Positions 45,775-54,180 of a DNA stretch of 64,000 nucleotides are shown here, one piece after another. Position numbers and translations under genes: made by a program. The notes beneath the pieces are model-generated. The model did no database searches, was not told the DNA's origin, and saw only the letters and a program-made list of their open reading frames with translations. The DNA comes from Rhodothermales bacterium (GTDB taxonomy: Bacteria > Bacteroidota > Rhodothermia > Rhodothermales > Bin80): contig JANQES010000050.1 in assembly GCA_028278205.1 (NCBI GenBank), positions 20,832 to 84,831 on the forward strand, read 5' to 3'. Within the stretch, counting starts at the first letter, position 1. The number at the start of each line of letters is the position of its first letter.

Positions 45775-48416
45775 TATTCATACCGCAGCGCCTTTACCGG
45801 ATTGGCCAGGGCGGCGCGGACGGCCTGATAACTCACCGTCAAGAGCGCAATCCCAAGAGCCGCCAGGCCCGCCATTAGAAATATCGGCCACGATATTTCT
45901 ATCCGGTAGACAAAGTCCTGGAGCCATTGCTGCATGGCGAAGTAGGCCAGCGGCGCGGCAACCACAAAGGCAACCAGCACGAGCTTGATAAACGTCGTCG
46001 AGAGCAAGGTGATGATGCTGGAGACTGAAGCGCCGAGCGCCTTGCGGATGCCGATCTCTTTGGTACGCGCCTCGGCGGTGAAAGACGCCAGCCCGAAGAG
46101 GCCCAGGCACGCCACGAAGATAGCCAGGCCGGAGAAGAGGGTGAACAGGCGCATCAGCTTCTGCTCGGCCTGGTATTGCGCCCCGATCTGGTCGTTGAGA
46201 AACTTGAATTGAAAGGGACGGTCGGGCACAAAATGCTGCCAGACCGAGGCCACATCTGCAAGCCCGTCTTGCATCATGCCGGCGCGCAGCCGTACCAGCA
46301 TCCTGGGGTTGGCGCCCGCGCGCAGCCCGATAGCCATCGGCACGAGGGCCTCATGCAACGAGGTATTGTGGATGTCTTCGACGACGCCGATGACTTCAAC
46401 GTCGTCGAACCACATGAACGAAACGCGCTGGCCGGTCGGGTCTTCGGGCAGATTGAAACGACGCGCAGCCGCTTCCGAGAGGATAATCGCCTCTTCGGCA
46501 TCCGTACTTCGTTCCGGCTCAAACGCGCGACCCGCCACCAGCTTGATGCCGAGCGTCTCCAGGTAGCTGTAGTCGCCCTCGATGAGGGTGAGGGGCCATT
46601 CCTCTTCGCCGTCATCCGCCGGCATGTCCGTCCAGGCCGTAGCCCATCCGATACCGGGCGGCGCCCCCGACGTAGCCTCGGCCACGGCGGGCTGCCTGAG
46701 CAGCTCTTGCTTAAAGGTCTCGTACGACTCCTTCAACGCGCCGGGTATGCTGAAGCTGACGACGTGCTCCTGATCGAAGCCCAGCCGCTTGTTCTGAATG
46801 TAATCGAGTTGAAAGATCATGACGGCGGTAGCCACAAAAAGCACCATCGCCACGGTGAACTGAAAAATCACCAGGAGGCGGCGCAGCATCAGCCCGCCTC
46901 GGCCCATGCTCCTGCCGTGCGAAGACAACACCCGCACCGGGTGAAACCGAGACAGAAACAGCGCCGGATAGCTGCCGGCAAGCAACCCGATGAGCACCAC
47001 GCCGCCGCCGAGCGCCGCCAGCAACAGCCCATCCTCGAAAAGATGCAGCGAAAGAGGCCGCTCCATCAGCGGAGCAATCAACGGCAGGGCGACGTACGCC
47101 AGCGCGAGCGCCAACGGCACCGCCAACAACGCCAGCAACATCGACTCGCTAAGAAACTGGTTGATGAGTTGCGACCGATAGGCCCCGATCACCTTGCGCA
47201 CGCCGACCTCTTTCGCCCGTTCCGCCGAGCGAGCCGTGGCCAGGTTCATGTAGTTGACGCACGCAATCAGCAAAATCAGCAGGCCGATGGCAGAGAAAAG
47301 GTAGAGGTAGCGCGTGTCGCTCTGCGGGGCGATGTCTTGCGTCAGGTCGGTGGCATGAAGGTGGATGCTCGTGAGCGGCTGCAAGCGAAGCTGAGGCTCT
47401 TGAGACAATGCCGGCAACGCCTTCCGCTCCTCGGCCTCGAAAGCGCGAATCTTTGTTTCGAGGGCTTCGGGCCGGGTGTGTTCGTCCAACAAAACATAGA
47501 GATAACTGCCCACGAACCTGTTCCACTGCACCGCGCTGTTATAGCGCTGCTGCCGCGCTCTGCCATCCAACGAAAAAAGCGCGGTGAACCGAAAATGCGC
47601 ATTCGACGGCACATCCTCCATCACCCCCACGACGGTGTATTCCTCCCGATTCTCCACCATAAACGTCTTGCCGATAGGATCTTCGTCCCCAAAAAATCGA
47701 TGCGCGGTAGAGCGGGTCAGGACCATCTGCCCCGGCCCGGCAAGCACCTCGCGGGGATTGCCTCGCAAAAGCGGGAAAGGAAAAACGTCAAGAAACTGGC
47801 TGTCGGCATAAACGACGTCTTCGAGAAAGAACGACTCGCCCTCGCGCGCCAGGAGTTGCTGCCACGGTCGCGACACCAGCGTGGCGTGTTCGATCTCCGG
47901 AAAACGATCTTCTAAAGCCTGGGTCAGCCCCAGCATCGAGGTCGGCTGGGGTGTTTTGTAGACGCGGTAAACCCGGTCGGCGGTGGGGTGGAAACGGTCG
48001 AAAGACGCCTCGTGCCGGATGAAGGCGCCGATAAGGAGGCAGGTAGCCAGCCCCACCGCCAATCCGAAAACATTGATAAACGCATAGGTCTTCTGCCTGC
48101 GCAGATTACGCAGCGCAATCTTCAGATAGTTCTTCCGCATAACCAGCCTCCAGAGAAATTCGTCCAAACGCCGGTGCTTCCGGCTGAGCTTACCCCAGTA
48201 AACCTTGCGATATTCGGCCTCGGCCTCCCACGAAGCCCCCAGCGCCCGCGCGGCCTGCCGGAACGCGGCCTTTTCCTCCAGACCTTCCGCAACGAGATCG
48301 GCGATGTGGTCGCGCAGATGGCGTTCCAACTCGTCGAGGTCTTCGGCGAGAAAGGCGCGCCGGTGCTTGAACTGACGCCGCCACGAAGCCAGGGCTTTCT
48401 CAAGATTGAACATCAC
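45774..48416 (-). CDS. FtsX-like ABC transporter permease (MacB type) with N-terminal prefix domain
   Basis: This 880-residue protein has a ~90-residue soluble helical prefix (AEDLDELERHLRDHIADLVA) found on permeases controlled by PadR regulators. Then comes a MacB_PCD region after the first helix (KTYAFINVFGLAVGLATCLL), three helices with the FtsX motif (DTRYLYLFSAIGLLILLIAC), a second PCD-like region, and a last FtsX helix set (LGLFGLASFTAEARTKEIGI to the C-terminal VKALRYE). Such two-unit permeases act in peptide or antibiotic-type efflux or envelope mechanotransmission with an ABC ATPase, which is not encoded here. It overlaps the PadR gene by 4 bases, so it is regulated by it. Confidence 0.9.
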   Translation of the reverse strand: MMFNLEKALASWRRQFKHRRAFLAEDLDELERHLRDHIADLVAEGLEEKAAFRQAARALGASWEAEAEYRKVYWGKLSRKHRRLDEFLWRLVMRKNYLKIALRNLRRQKTYAFINVFGLAVGLATCLLIGAFIRHEASFDRFHPTADRVYRVYKTPQPTSMLGLTQALEDRFPEIEHATLVSRPWQQLLAREGESFFLEDVVYADSQFLDVFPFPLLRGNPREVLAGPGQMVLTRSTAHRFFGDEDPIGKTFMVENREEYTVVGVMEDVPSNAHFRFTALFSLDGRARQQRYNSAVQWNRFVGSYLYVLLDEHTRPEALETKIRAFEAEERKALPALSQEPQLRLQPLTSIHLHATDLTQDIAPQSDTRYLYLFSAIGLLILLIACVNYMNLATARSAERAKEVGVRKVIGAYRSQLINQFLSESMLLALLAVPLALALAYVALPLIAPLMERPLSLHLFEDGLLLAALGGGVVLIGLLAGSYPALFLSRFHPVRVLSSHGRSMGRGGLMLRRLLVIFQFTVAMVLFVATAVMIFQLDYIQNKRLGFDQEHVVSFSIPGALKESYETFKQELLRQPAVAEATSGAPPGIGWATAWTDMPADDGEEEWPLTLIEGDYSYLETLGIKLVAGRAFEPERSTDAEEAIILSEAAARRFNLPEDPTGQRVSFMWFDDVEVIGVVEDIHNTSLHEALVPMAIGLRAGANPRMLVRLRAGMMQDGLADVASVWQHFVPDRPFQFKFLNDQIGAQYQAEQKLMRLFTLFSGLAIFVACLGLFGLASFTAEARTKEIGIRKALGASVSSIITLLSTTFIKLVLVAFVVAAPLAYFAMQQWLQDFVYRIEISWPIFLMAGLAALGIALLTVSYQAVRAALANPVKALRYE

Positions 48417-48760
48417 ATCGAGGGAGCCAGAGACAGATCCGGTCCCCAGAGCTTGACCAGGATTTGATTCAGATCCAGCCAGTCTTGCTTCGTCTTCTCC
48501 AACGCCCCCTGCCCCTTGACGGTGAGCCGGTAGTATTTGCGGGCCGGGCCGGACTCGGACGGTTGCCAGAAAGACGCGACGAGCCCCCGGTTTTCGAGGT
48601 CGTGCAGCACAGGGTAGAGCTTACTGGCAGCCCACCGAATCTTACCCTCGGAGAGCGTCTGAACACGTTGCGTGATCTCGTAGCCGTACATGTCTCGCTC
48701 GGCCAGGAGCGAGAGCATGATCGGCTTCAGCGAGGCGGCAATGAGCGCTTTGGGAAGCAT
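48413..48760 (-). CDS. PadR-family transcriptional regulator
   Basis: This 115-residue PadR-type winged helix repressor has LKPIMLSLLAERDMYGYEIT, a recognition region RWAASKLYPVLHDLENRGLV, wing residues SESGPARKYYRLTVKGQGAL and a C-terminal dimerisation helix. Members bind inverted repeats upstream of their own operon and are released by small hydrophobic ligands. The adjacent operator-like repeats at 48783-48825 and the coupled permease gene argue for local autoregulation of an efflux system. Confidence 0.92.
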   Translation of the reverse strand: MLPKALIAASLKPIMLSLLAERDMYGYEITQRVQTLSEGKIRWAASKLYPVLHDLENRGLVASFWQPSESGPARKYYRLTVKGQGALEKTKQDWLDLNQILVKLWGPDLSLAPSM

Positions 48761-48782
48761 GACGAGCCGGTTTATTGGGTGG

Positions 48783-48825
48783 CTATATCAAAGTCTGATA
48801 TAGTCTATGATAAAAACTGATATAG
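48783..48825 (-). promoter_or_regulatory. Operator for the PadR regulator
   Basis: CTATATCA (48783-48790), 5 bases, TGATATAG (48796-48803) is a perfect 8-bp inverted repeat; a third identical half-site TGATATAG lies at 48818-48825. It is 20-65 bases upstream of the padR start, as expected of an autoregulatory operator. Confidence 0.72.
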
Positions 48826-48843
48826 TGCAAGTAAAAAGTAAAA

Positions 48844-48873
48844 AAGCGGAGTCGAGACATCTCGACTCCGCTT
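48844..48873. repeat. 30-base palindrome AAGCGGAGTCGAGA-CA-TCTCGACTCCGCTT
   Basis: The two 14-base arms pair perfectly over a 2-base loop. It lies between the COX IV-cytochrome c gene and the PadR promoter region. It could be a terminator reinforcement or an independent palindromic repeat. Confidence 0.7.
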
Positions 48874-48881
48874 AACCCTTT

Positions 48882-48900
48882 TGAAAACCCGCAGGGTTTT
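48882..48900 (-). terminator. Terminator of the act/cox operon
   Basis: GAAAACCC (48883-48890) and GGGTTTTC (48894-48901) form an 8-bp stem with a 3-base loop, directly at the stop of the last minus-strand cox gene. Minus-strand reading ends in an AAAAGGG rather than a long T-run, so efficiency is uncertain. Confidence 0.5.
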
Positions 48901-49619
48901 CAATTCTGCTCCATCAAAAAATCAACGAGCGCCTCGAACTCGGCGTCGGTGACGTTGGCGAAGCCGAAGGCATTAACCGTGGCCGCCATGACGCCCGGCG
49001 CGAAACCTTCGACGATGATGGCGTCGGGTTCGCGGATCGATTGGATGACTTCCTCGCGGGTCTGGCGGCTGCCGATGCCCTGAAGCGTCGGACCGGCGCT
49101 GGCGGCGCCGTCGAGCGTATGACAGGTGTTGCACATGTAGGTCGCAAACACCGCCGAGCCATCGACGGGGATGGCGGGATCGGCGGCGGTGGTGTCTGTC
49201 GCGGCGGCTACGAGGGCGGCGCCGGGGTCGCGGGCGCGCAAGGCTTCCTCGGCCCGCTGCTGGTCGGCAACCGTCTCGGCATCCATGATGCCGAGCGAAC
49301 CGCGGAAGGCGGTATCGGCCAGGGTAAAGGCTAGAAACACGAGCACGAAGACTGCCCCGACGGAAAAGACGAGCGTGTTGACCGCGTTATCGTACTTGAG
49401 CGCCATAAAGAATGCCACCACCAACAACGCCTTGGTGATAGCGATGGCGAGGGCGAGCGGCACGTTCATCGCGCCCAGGTCAATCCGCGAGGTAATCACC
49501 GTGATCACCGTCAAAAACACGAGCACGCCGAAGACCGTGCCGAGCACCTTGATCGGGATGATATAATGCCCGTGGTGCGCCGCCCCCGACGGGTCGTGAT
49601 GTTGGCTGGAATGCGCCAT
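48900..49619 (-). CDS. Fusion of cytochrome c oxidase subunit IV and cytochrome c
   Basis: This 239-residue protein has an N-terminal His-rich tail (HSSQHHDPSGAAHHGH), three helices of the prokaryotic subunit IV family (IKVLGTVFGVLVFLTVITVI; VPLALAIAITKALLVVAFFM ALKYD region), a linker, and a class I cytochrome c domain at ~155-239 with CNTCH and VEGFAPGVMA. The cytochrome part is nearly identical to the second domain of the diheme cytochrome at 21284-22069. caa3 oxidases normally carry their cytochrome c on subunit II, which is also the case here, so this enzyme has two covalently attached cytochromes. Last gene of the act-cox operon. Confidence 0.88.
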   Translation of the reverse strand: MAHSSQHHDPSGAAHHGHYIIPIKVLGTVFGVLVFLTVITVITSRIDLGAMNVPLALAIAITKALLVVAFFMALKYDNAVNTLVFSVGAVFVLVFLAFTLADTAFRGSLGIMDAETVADQQRAEEALRARDPGAALVAAATDTTAADPAIPVDGSAVFATYMCNTCHTLDGAASAGPTLQGIGSRQTREEVIQSIREPDAIIVEGFAPGVMAATVNAFGFANVTDAEFEALVDFLMEQN

Positions 49620-49645
49620 AGCGTCAGTCTAAAAGGTTTTTACTT

Positions 49646-49673
49646 TTAGAAATTCTGCGCGCAGAATTTCTAA
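49646..49673. repeat. 28-base perfect palindrome at the subunit III stop
   Basis: TTAGAAATTCTGCG (49646-49659) followed directly by CGCAGAATTTCTAA (49660-49673), a perfect 14+14 inverted repeat that includes the stop codon of subunit III. It may serve as an mRNA processing or attenuation hairpin between two cox genes. Confidence 0.75.
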
Positions 49674-50377
49674 ATCAGATAAAGCAAAGGAAACAGGAAA
49701 ATCCAGATGATATCGACCAGGTGCCAGTAGAGGCCTGTCAGTTCGATGGGGGTGTAGTACTCAGCGGAGAAATGGCCTCGGATGACCCGCGTGACGAGCC
49801 AGGTGAAAAGGCCCATGCCGATGAGCACGTGGAAGCCGTGGATGCCCGTCATCACGAAGTAGATGCTGAAGAACTGCGGCGCATACGGGAAGTCGAAGTC
49901 CGCGTAGTTCAGCCCATGATCTTCGCCGAACGGCGCGTAGCCGGCGCCGGGGAAGACGCCGTGGGCAAACTTGCCGGAGTACTCGAAGTATTTCACCACC
50001 ATGAAGGCCGCCGCGCAGAGGAGCGTCAAAAGCAGCAGCACCACCACCTTTTCCTTTTCGTCTTTCTGGGCGAAATGGATCGAGAGCGCCACGGTGAATG
50101 ACGAGGCCAGCAGCACAATCGTGTTCAGAGCACCGAGGCGCCAGTCGAGCAGTTGGCTGGCATCGGCGAAGACTTCGGGGTGCCAGACGCGGTAGACGGT
50201 GTAGGCCACGAACATCCCGCTGAAGAGCAACACCTCCGTGATCAGGAACAGCCACATGCCCAGCTTCGCCGCGTCGAACTGCTGTTCGGACGAGACGAAG
50301 TGGTGGTGCAAATGCGGCGGATGATGCGCGTGCGCCTCAGGCGCCGCCGCAACGGTTACAGTGGTCGAATCAGCCAT
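49670..50377 (-). CDS. ctaE: Cytochrome c oxidase subunit III (A2/caa3)
   Basis: This 235-residue protein starts at ATG 50377 (MADSTTVTVAAAPEAHAHHP) with a His-rich N-terminus, followed by GMWLFLITEVLLFSGMFVAY, helices with the MTGIHGFHVLIG His pair and the terminal signature YTPIELTGLYWHLVDIIWIF. The open frame continues upstream over the subunit I stop region but without homology, so the shorter form is chosen. It belongs to the caa3 enzyme with the neighbouring subunits I, II and IV. Confidence 0.92.
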   Translation of the reverse strand: MADSTTVTVAAAPEAHAHHPPHLHHHFVSSEQQFDAAKLGMWLFLITEVLLFSGMFVAYTVYRVWHPEVFADASQLLDWRLGALNTIVLLASSFTVALSIHFAQKDEKEKVVVLLLLTLLCAAAFMVVKYFEYSGKFAHGVFPGAGYAPFGEDHGLNYADFDFPYAPQFFSIYFVMTGIHGFHVLIGMGLFTWLVTRVIRGHFSAEYYTPIELTGLYWHLVDIIWIFLFPLLYLI

Positions 50378-50406
50378 ACAAACGATGATTGCGGTGTTAC
50401 GTTGGG

Positions 50407-50432
50407 TAGAGACGTTATATATAACGTCTCTA
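50407..50432. repeat. 26-base perfect palindrome TAGAGACGTTATA/TATAACGTCTCTA
   Basis: A perfect palindrome in the 77-base gap between subunit I and subunit III genes. Its GTAGAGACGTT end also appears, diverged, at 63881-63901. Confidence 0.78.
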
Positions 50433-50454
50433 CGGCCAATGATTTCAAAGGGAT

Positions 50455-52179
50455 TTACGCTTCCTCCGGCTTCGGCGCCTCGGTCACTTCGCCGACGCCG
50501 TCGCCGGCGCCGTCGCCGGTGTGGAAGGGGCCGAAGACGTCGTCGGCCAGGTGGAAGTCGTAGGGGCCGCGTGTGACCAGCGGCGTGTGGTGGAAGTTGT
50601 GCGGATCCGGCGGCGTGGTCGTGTGCGTCCATTCCAGCGTAACGGCGCCCCACGGGTTCTGCGAGGCCGGCTTGCCGCGCAAGAGCGAATGGATCCCGTA
50701 GAACAAGATCAGGAAGAGCCCCGCCGCCAGAATCCACGACCCGATGCTGGAGGCAAAGTGCAACGGCGCAAACTCCGGAAATTGTTCGAGCAGCAGTTCG
50801 TAGTCGTGGTAGCGACGCGGCATGCCCCGGCTGCCCAGGATAAACTGCGTGAAGAACGTCAGGTTGAAGCCGACGAAGACCAGCAGCGCCGCAATCCGCC
50901 CCAGCGTCTCGTTATACATCTTGCCGGTGATCTTCGGCCACCAGTAATGCATCCCGCCGATGAGCGCGATCAACGCGCCGCCCATCATCACGTAGTGGAA
51001 GTGCGCCACGACGAAGTACGTGTCGTGCAGGTGCACGTCCGTCGCCAGCACGCCCACCATAATGCCCGTAAAGCCGCCGATGGTAAACAGAAACAGAAAC
51101 ATCAGCGCATACAGCATCGGTGTCTGAAGCCACACCGAGCCCTTATACATCGTCCCGACCCAGTTAAACACCTTGATGCCCGTCGGAATACCGATCAGGA
51201 AGGTGAGCATCGAAAAGATGATCGACGAGATGGCCGACTGCCCGGCGACGAACATGTGGTGGCCCCAGACCAGAAAGCCCAGAAACGCAATCGCCACCGA
51301 CGACAGGGCGATGAAGGTGTAGCCCTGTACCTGCTGCCGCGAGAACGTCCCCATCAGGTCGCTGATGATGCCCATGGCCGGCAGGATCATGATGTAGACC
51401 GCCGGGTGGCTGTAGAACCAGAAGAAGTGTTGGAACAGCACCGGATCGCCGCCGAGGGCGGGATCGAAGATGCCGATTTGCATAAACTTTTCGAGGAACA
51501 GCAGCACCATCGTGATGCCGATGACCGGTGTAGCGAGCACCTGCACGATGGCCGTGGCGTAGATGGCCCAGACGAACAGCGGCAGGCGGTTCCACGTCAT
51601 GCCCGGCGCCCGCATCTTATGCACCGTCACCACGAAGTTGATCCCCGTGAAGATCGACGCAAACCCCGCCACGAAGACCGCCGAGGTCATCCAGAGCACC
51701 GCATCGCTGGCCTCGCTCGAATACGGCGTGTAGAACGTCCACCCGGTATCGACCTTCCCGACGACGAGCCAGCCGCAGATAGCCAGCACGGCGCCGGCCA
51801 TAAAAATGTACCAGCTTGCCAGGTTCAACCGGGGGAAGGCCACGTCTTTGGCGCCAATCTGAATGGGCAGCACGAAGTTGCCCAGGATGCCCGGAACGGC
51901 CGGGATGATCACCAGAAAGACCATGATCACGGCGTGGAGCGTGAAGGCCTGGTTATAAGAATCCTGGCCCATGATGGTCTCGCCCGGCGCCGACAACTCC
52001 ACGCGGACCAGCGTGGCGAAGATGCCGCCAACGAGGAAGAAGAGCGCCACGACGATGGCATACATGATGCCGATGCGCTTGTGGTCGACCGTCGTCAGCC
52101 ACGACCAGAGGCCCTTCTCGTGGTTGAGATAATGAATCGCCGGTCGTTGCGACAAATCGCTATGTGTTGCTGCACTCAT
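50455..52179 (-). CDS. ctaD: Cytochrome c oxidase subunit I, A2-type (caa3)
   Basis: This 574-residue catalytic subunit has the same heme and CuB ligand set as the A1 enzyme: [21 protein letters not shown] and [16 protein letters not shown]. But the helix VI motif reads [18 protein letters not shown]: the Glu of A1 enzymes is replaced, and a Tyr-Ser pair lies one turn earlier, the defining mark of A2-type pumps first described in Rhodothermus marinus caa3. There are twelve helices and a short polar C-terminus. It lies in the act-cox operon directly after subunit II. Confidence 0.94.
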   Translation of the reverse strand: MSAATHSDLSQRPAIHYLNHEKGLWSWLTTVDHKRIGIMYAIVVALFFLVGGIFATLVRVELSAPGETIMGQDSYNQAFTLHAVIMVFLVIIPAVPGILGNFVLPIQIGAKDVAFPRLNLASWYIFMAGAVLAICGWLVVGKVDTGWTFYTPYSSEASDAVLWMTSAVFVAGFASIFTGINFVVTVHKMRAPGMTWNRLPLFVWAIYATAIVQVLATPVIGITMVLLFLEKFMQIGIFDPALGGDPVLFQHFFWFYSHPAVYIMILPAMGIISDLMGTFSRQQVQGYTFIALSSVAIAFLGFLVWGHHMFVAGQSAISSIIFSMLTFLIGIPTGIKVFNWVGTMYKGSVWLQTPMLYALMFLFLFTIGGFTGIMVGVLATDVHLHDTYFVVAHFHYVMMGGALIALIGGMHYWWPKITGKMYNETLGRIAALLVFVGFNLTFFTQFILGSRGMPRRYHDYELLLEQFPEFAPLHFASSIGSWILAAGLFLILFYGIHSLLRGKPASQNPWGAVTLEWTHTTTPPDPHNFHHTPLVTRGPYDFHLADDVFGPFHTGDGAGDGVGEVTEAPKPEEA

Positions 52180-52214
52180 AGAGTCTCAAGGCTTGGCTTG
52201 CTACGATGAAGGTA

Positions 52215-53150
52215 CTACTGTTCTTGGATGTAAGCGACGAGCGCGTCGATCTCCTCGGCAGTGAGCGTCGTGCCGTACTGCCCCGGCATCACCGGCGCAA
52301 ACCCCTGGACGACCTGCGCCGCCGGGTTGATGATCGCCTCGCGCAGGTAGTTCGCATCGGCAGTGGCCGTCGTGCCGTCGGTGAACGCGCGCTGGCTGCC
52401 GGAGAGCCCCTGGAAGGTCGGGCCGCTGCCCGTCGTGCCATCGAGCGAGTGACACGCGAAACACCCCTGCTGATTGTAGAGCAACTCACCCCGCTCTGCC
52501 GGCGTGGCCGACTCGTCGATCAGGTTCTCGGCCAGCCACGTGTTGAAATCACCCTGCGATTGCACGACCACCTGCGAGAGCATGGTCGAATGCTGCTGGC
52601 CGCAATATTCGGTACACATCACCTGGAAGGTGTCTTGCCGCGTGGCCTCGAACCAGACATACGTGTAGCGGTTGGGCACCACGTCTTGTTTGGTCCGGAA
52701 GGCCGGCACGAAGAAGCTGTGGAGCACATCGATGCTGCTCATCTTGAGCTTGATCGGGCGGCTCACCGGCACGTGCAACTCGTTGGACCGCGCGCCGTTG
52801 GGATACTCGAACAACCAGTTCCACTTCGAAGCACGCACCGTGATCTCGTAGGCGTTAGGCGGGGCCACCCCCATCTTGATGAAAACCTGGAAGCCCCACG
52901 TAAAGACAATCGCCACCAGAATCGTCGGCACCACGACCCACGACGCCTCGACGAGCTTGCTTTCCTTGATGGGCTGCGGGCGGTCGGCCTCGCTGCGGCG
53001 GCGATATTTGTAGGCGAAATACACCATCGCCCCGATCACCAGGATGAATAAGACGACGCTCACCCAGTAGATGAAGTAGAACAAAGCGTCTACGTCGCCA
53101 GCGTACGTCGAGGCGTTTTCGGGCAACCAGAGAGTCCCTTTATCTTCCAT
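52215..53150 (-). CDS. ctaC: Cytochrome c oxidase subunit II with fused cytochrome c (caa3)
   Basis: This 311-residue protein has two helices (~24-46 and ~66-88), a CuA domain (DVLHSF; CTEYCGQQHSTM with all ligands) and a C-terminal class I cytochrome c with CFACH and VVQGFAPVMPG providing the axial Met. The spacing between CuA His and Cys is of usual length, in contrast to the A1 subunit II. The fused cytochrome lets the oxidase take electrons directly from ACIII or a soluble carrier. Separated by six bases from the SCO1 gene. Confidence 0.94.
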   Translation of the reverse strand: MEDKGTLWLPENASTYAGDVDALFYFIYWVSVVLFILVIGAMVYFAYKYRRRSEADRPQPIKESKLVEASWVVVPTILVAIVFTWGFQVFIKMGVAPPNAYEITVRASKWNWLFEYPNGARSNELHVPVSRPIKLKMSSIDVLHSFFVPAFRTKQDVVPNRYTYVWFEATRQDTFQVMCTEYCGQQHSTMLSQVVVQSQGDFNTWLAENLIDESATPAERGELLYNQQGCFACHSLDGTTGSGPTFQGLSGSQRAFTDGTTATADANYLREAIINPAAQVVQGFAPVMPGQYGTTLTAEEIDALVAYIQEQ

Positions 53151-53156
53151 AAAACG

Positions 53157-54119
53157 TCAGGTTTGAAAATCAGGCATGGAACGCTGTTTCCGCGTTTCGC
53201 GCCGCCACAACACGAACAACATCGAACCCAGGGCCAGCAACGTCAGAAAGCCGCCGATCTTCATCGCATTGACCGCGTGCAGCGCGTACGAGTTGGCTTC
53301 CGGATCGAACTGAAAACAGTAAAGAAAGACCCGGTCTAGCACCGAGCCGACGGCCCCTTCCGAGGCTTCCACGAGCGAAGCGCGCACGTCGCGGGGGCGC
53401 GGCTTCAGGTCGGGGAGATAGCGGGTGATCTTTCCTTCTCCGCTGAGGAAGATCAGCGCCGCCGGATGGACAAACTCTTGCTGCTCCTCCGCCCAGCGAT
53501 AGTTGAACCCGACGGCTTCAGTCAGGGCATTGATGGCGGCTTCGTCGCCGGTGAGAAAGTGCCAGCCGGCGGCAGCGTCGGGTTTGCCCAGTTGCGCCAC
53601 ATACCGCGCTTTTTGCCGGGCCGCCAGTTCCGGCGTGTCGATGGCGTTGAAACTGATGGTGAGCAGTTCGTACTCGCCGCCCGGCGTCCAGTCCATCGGC
53701 TTGAGGGTGCCGATGAGGCCGTCGAGCAGGGTGTTGCAGAGCATCGGGCAGGTGTGGTAGACGAGCGTCAGCAGCACAGGCCGCGTTCCATCGAAATAGG
53801 CGCCGAGTTCGACGGCCTCGCCGGTTTCGTTGCGGAAGACCAGATCGGCGGGCACGACCTCGCCGAGCCGCTGGTCGATGCCAACGCCTTCGTAGGCCTG
53901 CTGCGCCTGTTCGACGACCTGCGCCGCCGCCGGCCTGCCGGCAAGCAGGCTGACGACCATCAGGCCCACGACTACGGCCAGCCTCAGTAGATTTGCTCCC
54001 AGTACGTCCCGTTCGCCGAACGGGACCAAATGACCAAAAAAACGGCGAGGATCCCGTTCGGCGAACGGGATGTACCGAAATCCGGATCTACCGAGCCTAT
54101 ATGTCTTCCTTGAACCCAC
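53157..54119 (-). CDS. SCO1/SenC copper chaperone, start uncertain
   Basis: SCO proteins deliver copper to, or reduce, the CuA site of oxidase subunit II. The thioredoxin-fold core has VYHTCPMLCNTLLDGL (CxxxC copper site) and the distal His in EFVHPAALIFLSGEG, and a C-terminal membrane helix (KIGGFLTLLALGSMLFVLW). A signal peptide LAVVVGLMVVSLLAGRPAAA begins near residue 50 of the open frame; the preceding ~45 codons run through two CCCGTTCG palindromes (54001-54076), so the true start may be an internal ATG at about 53968 or a non-ATG codon. It sits right before caa3 subunit II, the expected target. Confidence 0.88.
   Translation of the reverse strand: MGSRKTYRLGRSGFRYIPFAERDPRRFFGHLVPFGERDVLGANLLRLAVVVGLMVVSLLAGRPAAAQVVEQAQQAYEGVGIDQRLGEVVPADLVFRNETGEAVELGAYFDGTRPVLLTLVYHTCPMLCNTLLDGLIGTLKPMDWTPGGEYELLTISFNAIDTPELAARQKARYVAQLGKPDAAAGWHFLTGDEAAINALTEAVGFNYRWAEEQQEFVHPAALIFLSGEGKITRYLPDLKPRPRDVRASLVEASEGAVGSVLDRVFLYCFQFDPEANSYALHAVNAMKIGGFLTLLALGSMLFVLWRRETRKQRSMPDFQT
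54001..54076. repeat. Pair of inverted CCCGTTCG(C/G)CGAACGGG palindromes
   Basis: GTCCCGTTCGCCGAACGGGAC (54006-54026, 10-bp arms) and ATCCCGTTCGGCGAACGGGA (54051-54070) flanked by AGTAC and GTACC, forming a larger inverted pair. Both lie in the 5' end of the SCO1 reading frame and are translatable as RYIPFAERDP and HLVPFGERDV. Confidence 0.78.
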
Positions 54120-54180
54120 GTCGTCGTTCAGGAAACTCCCCCTTTAGTTTTCAATAATTCCTGAAACTTCAAGACAGGCC

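Noticed and set aside
45774..48416. FtsX protein as the cell-division FtsX
   Set aside because: Length 880, two periplasmic domains and PadR coupling fit MacB-type permeases; no ftsE is adjacent.
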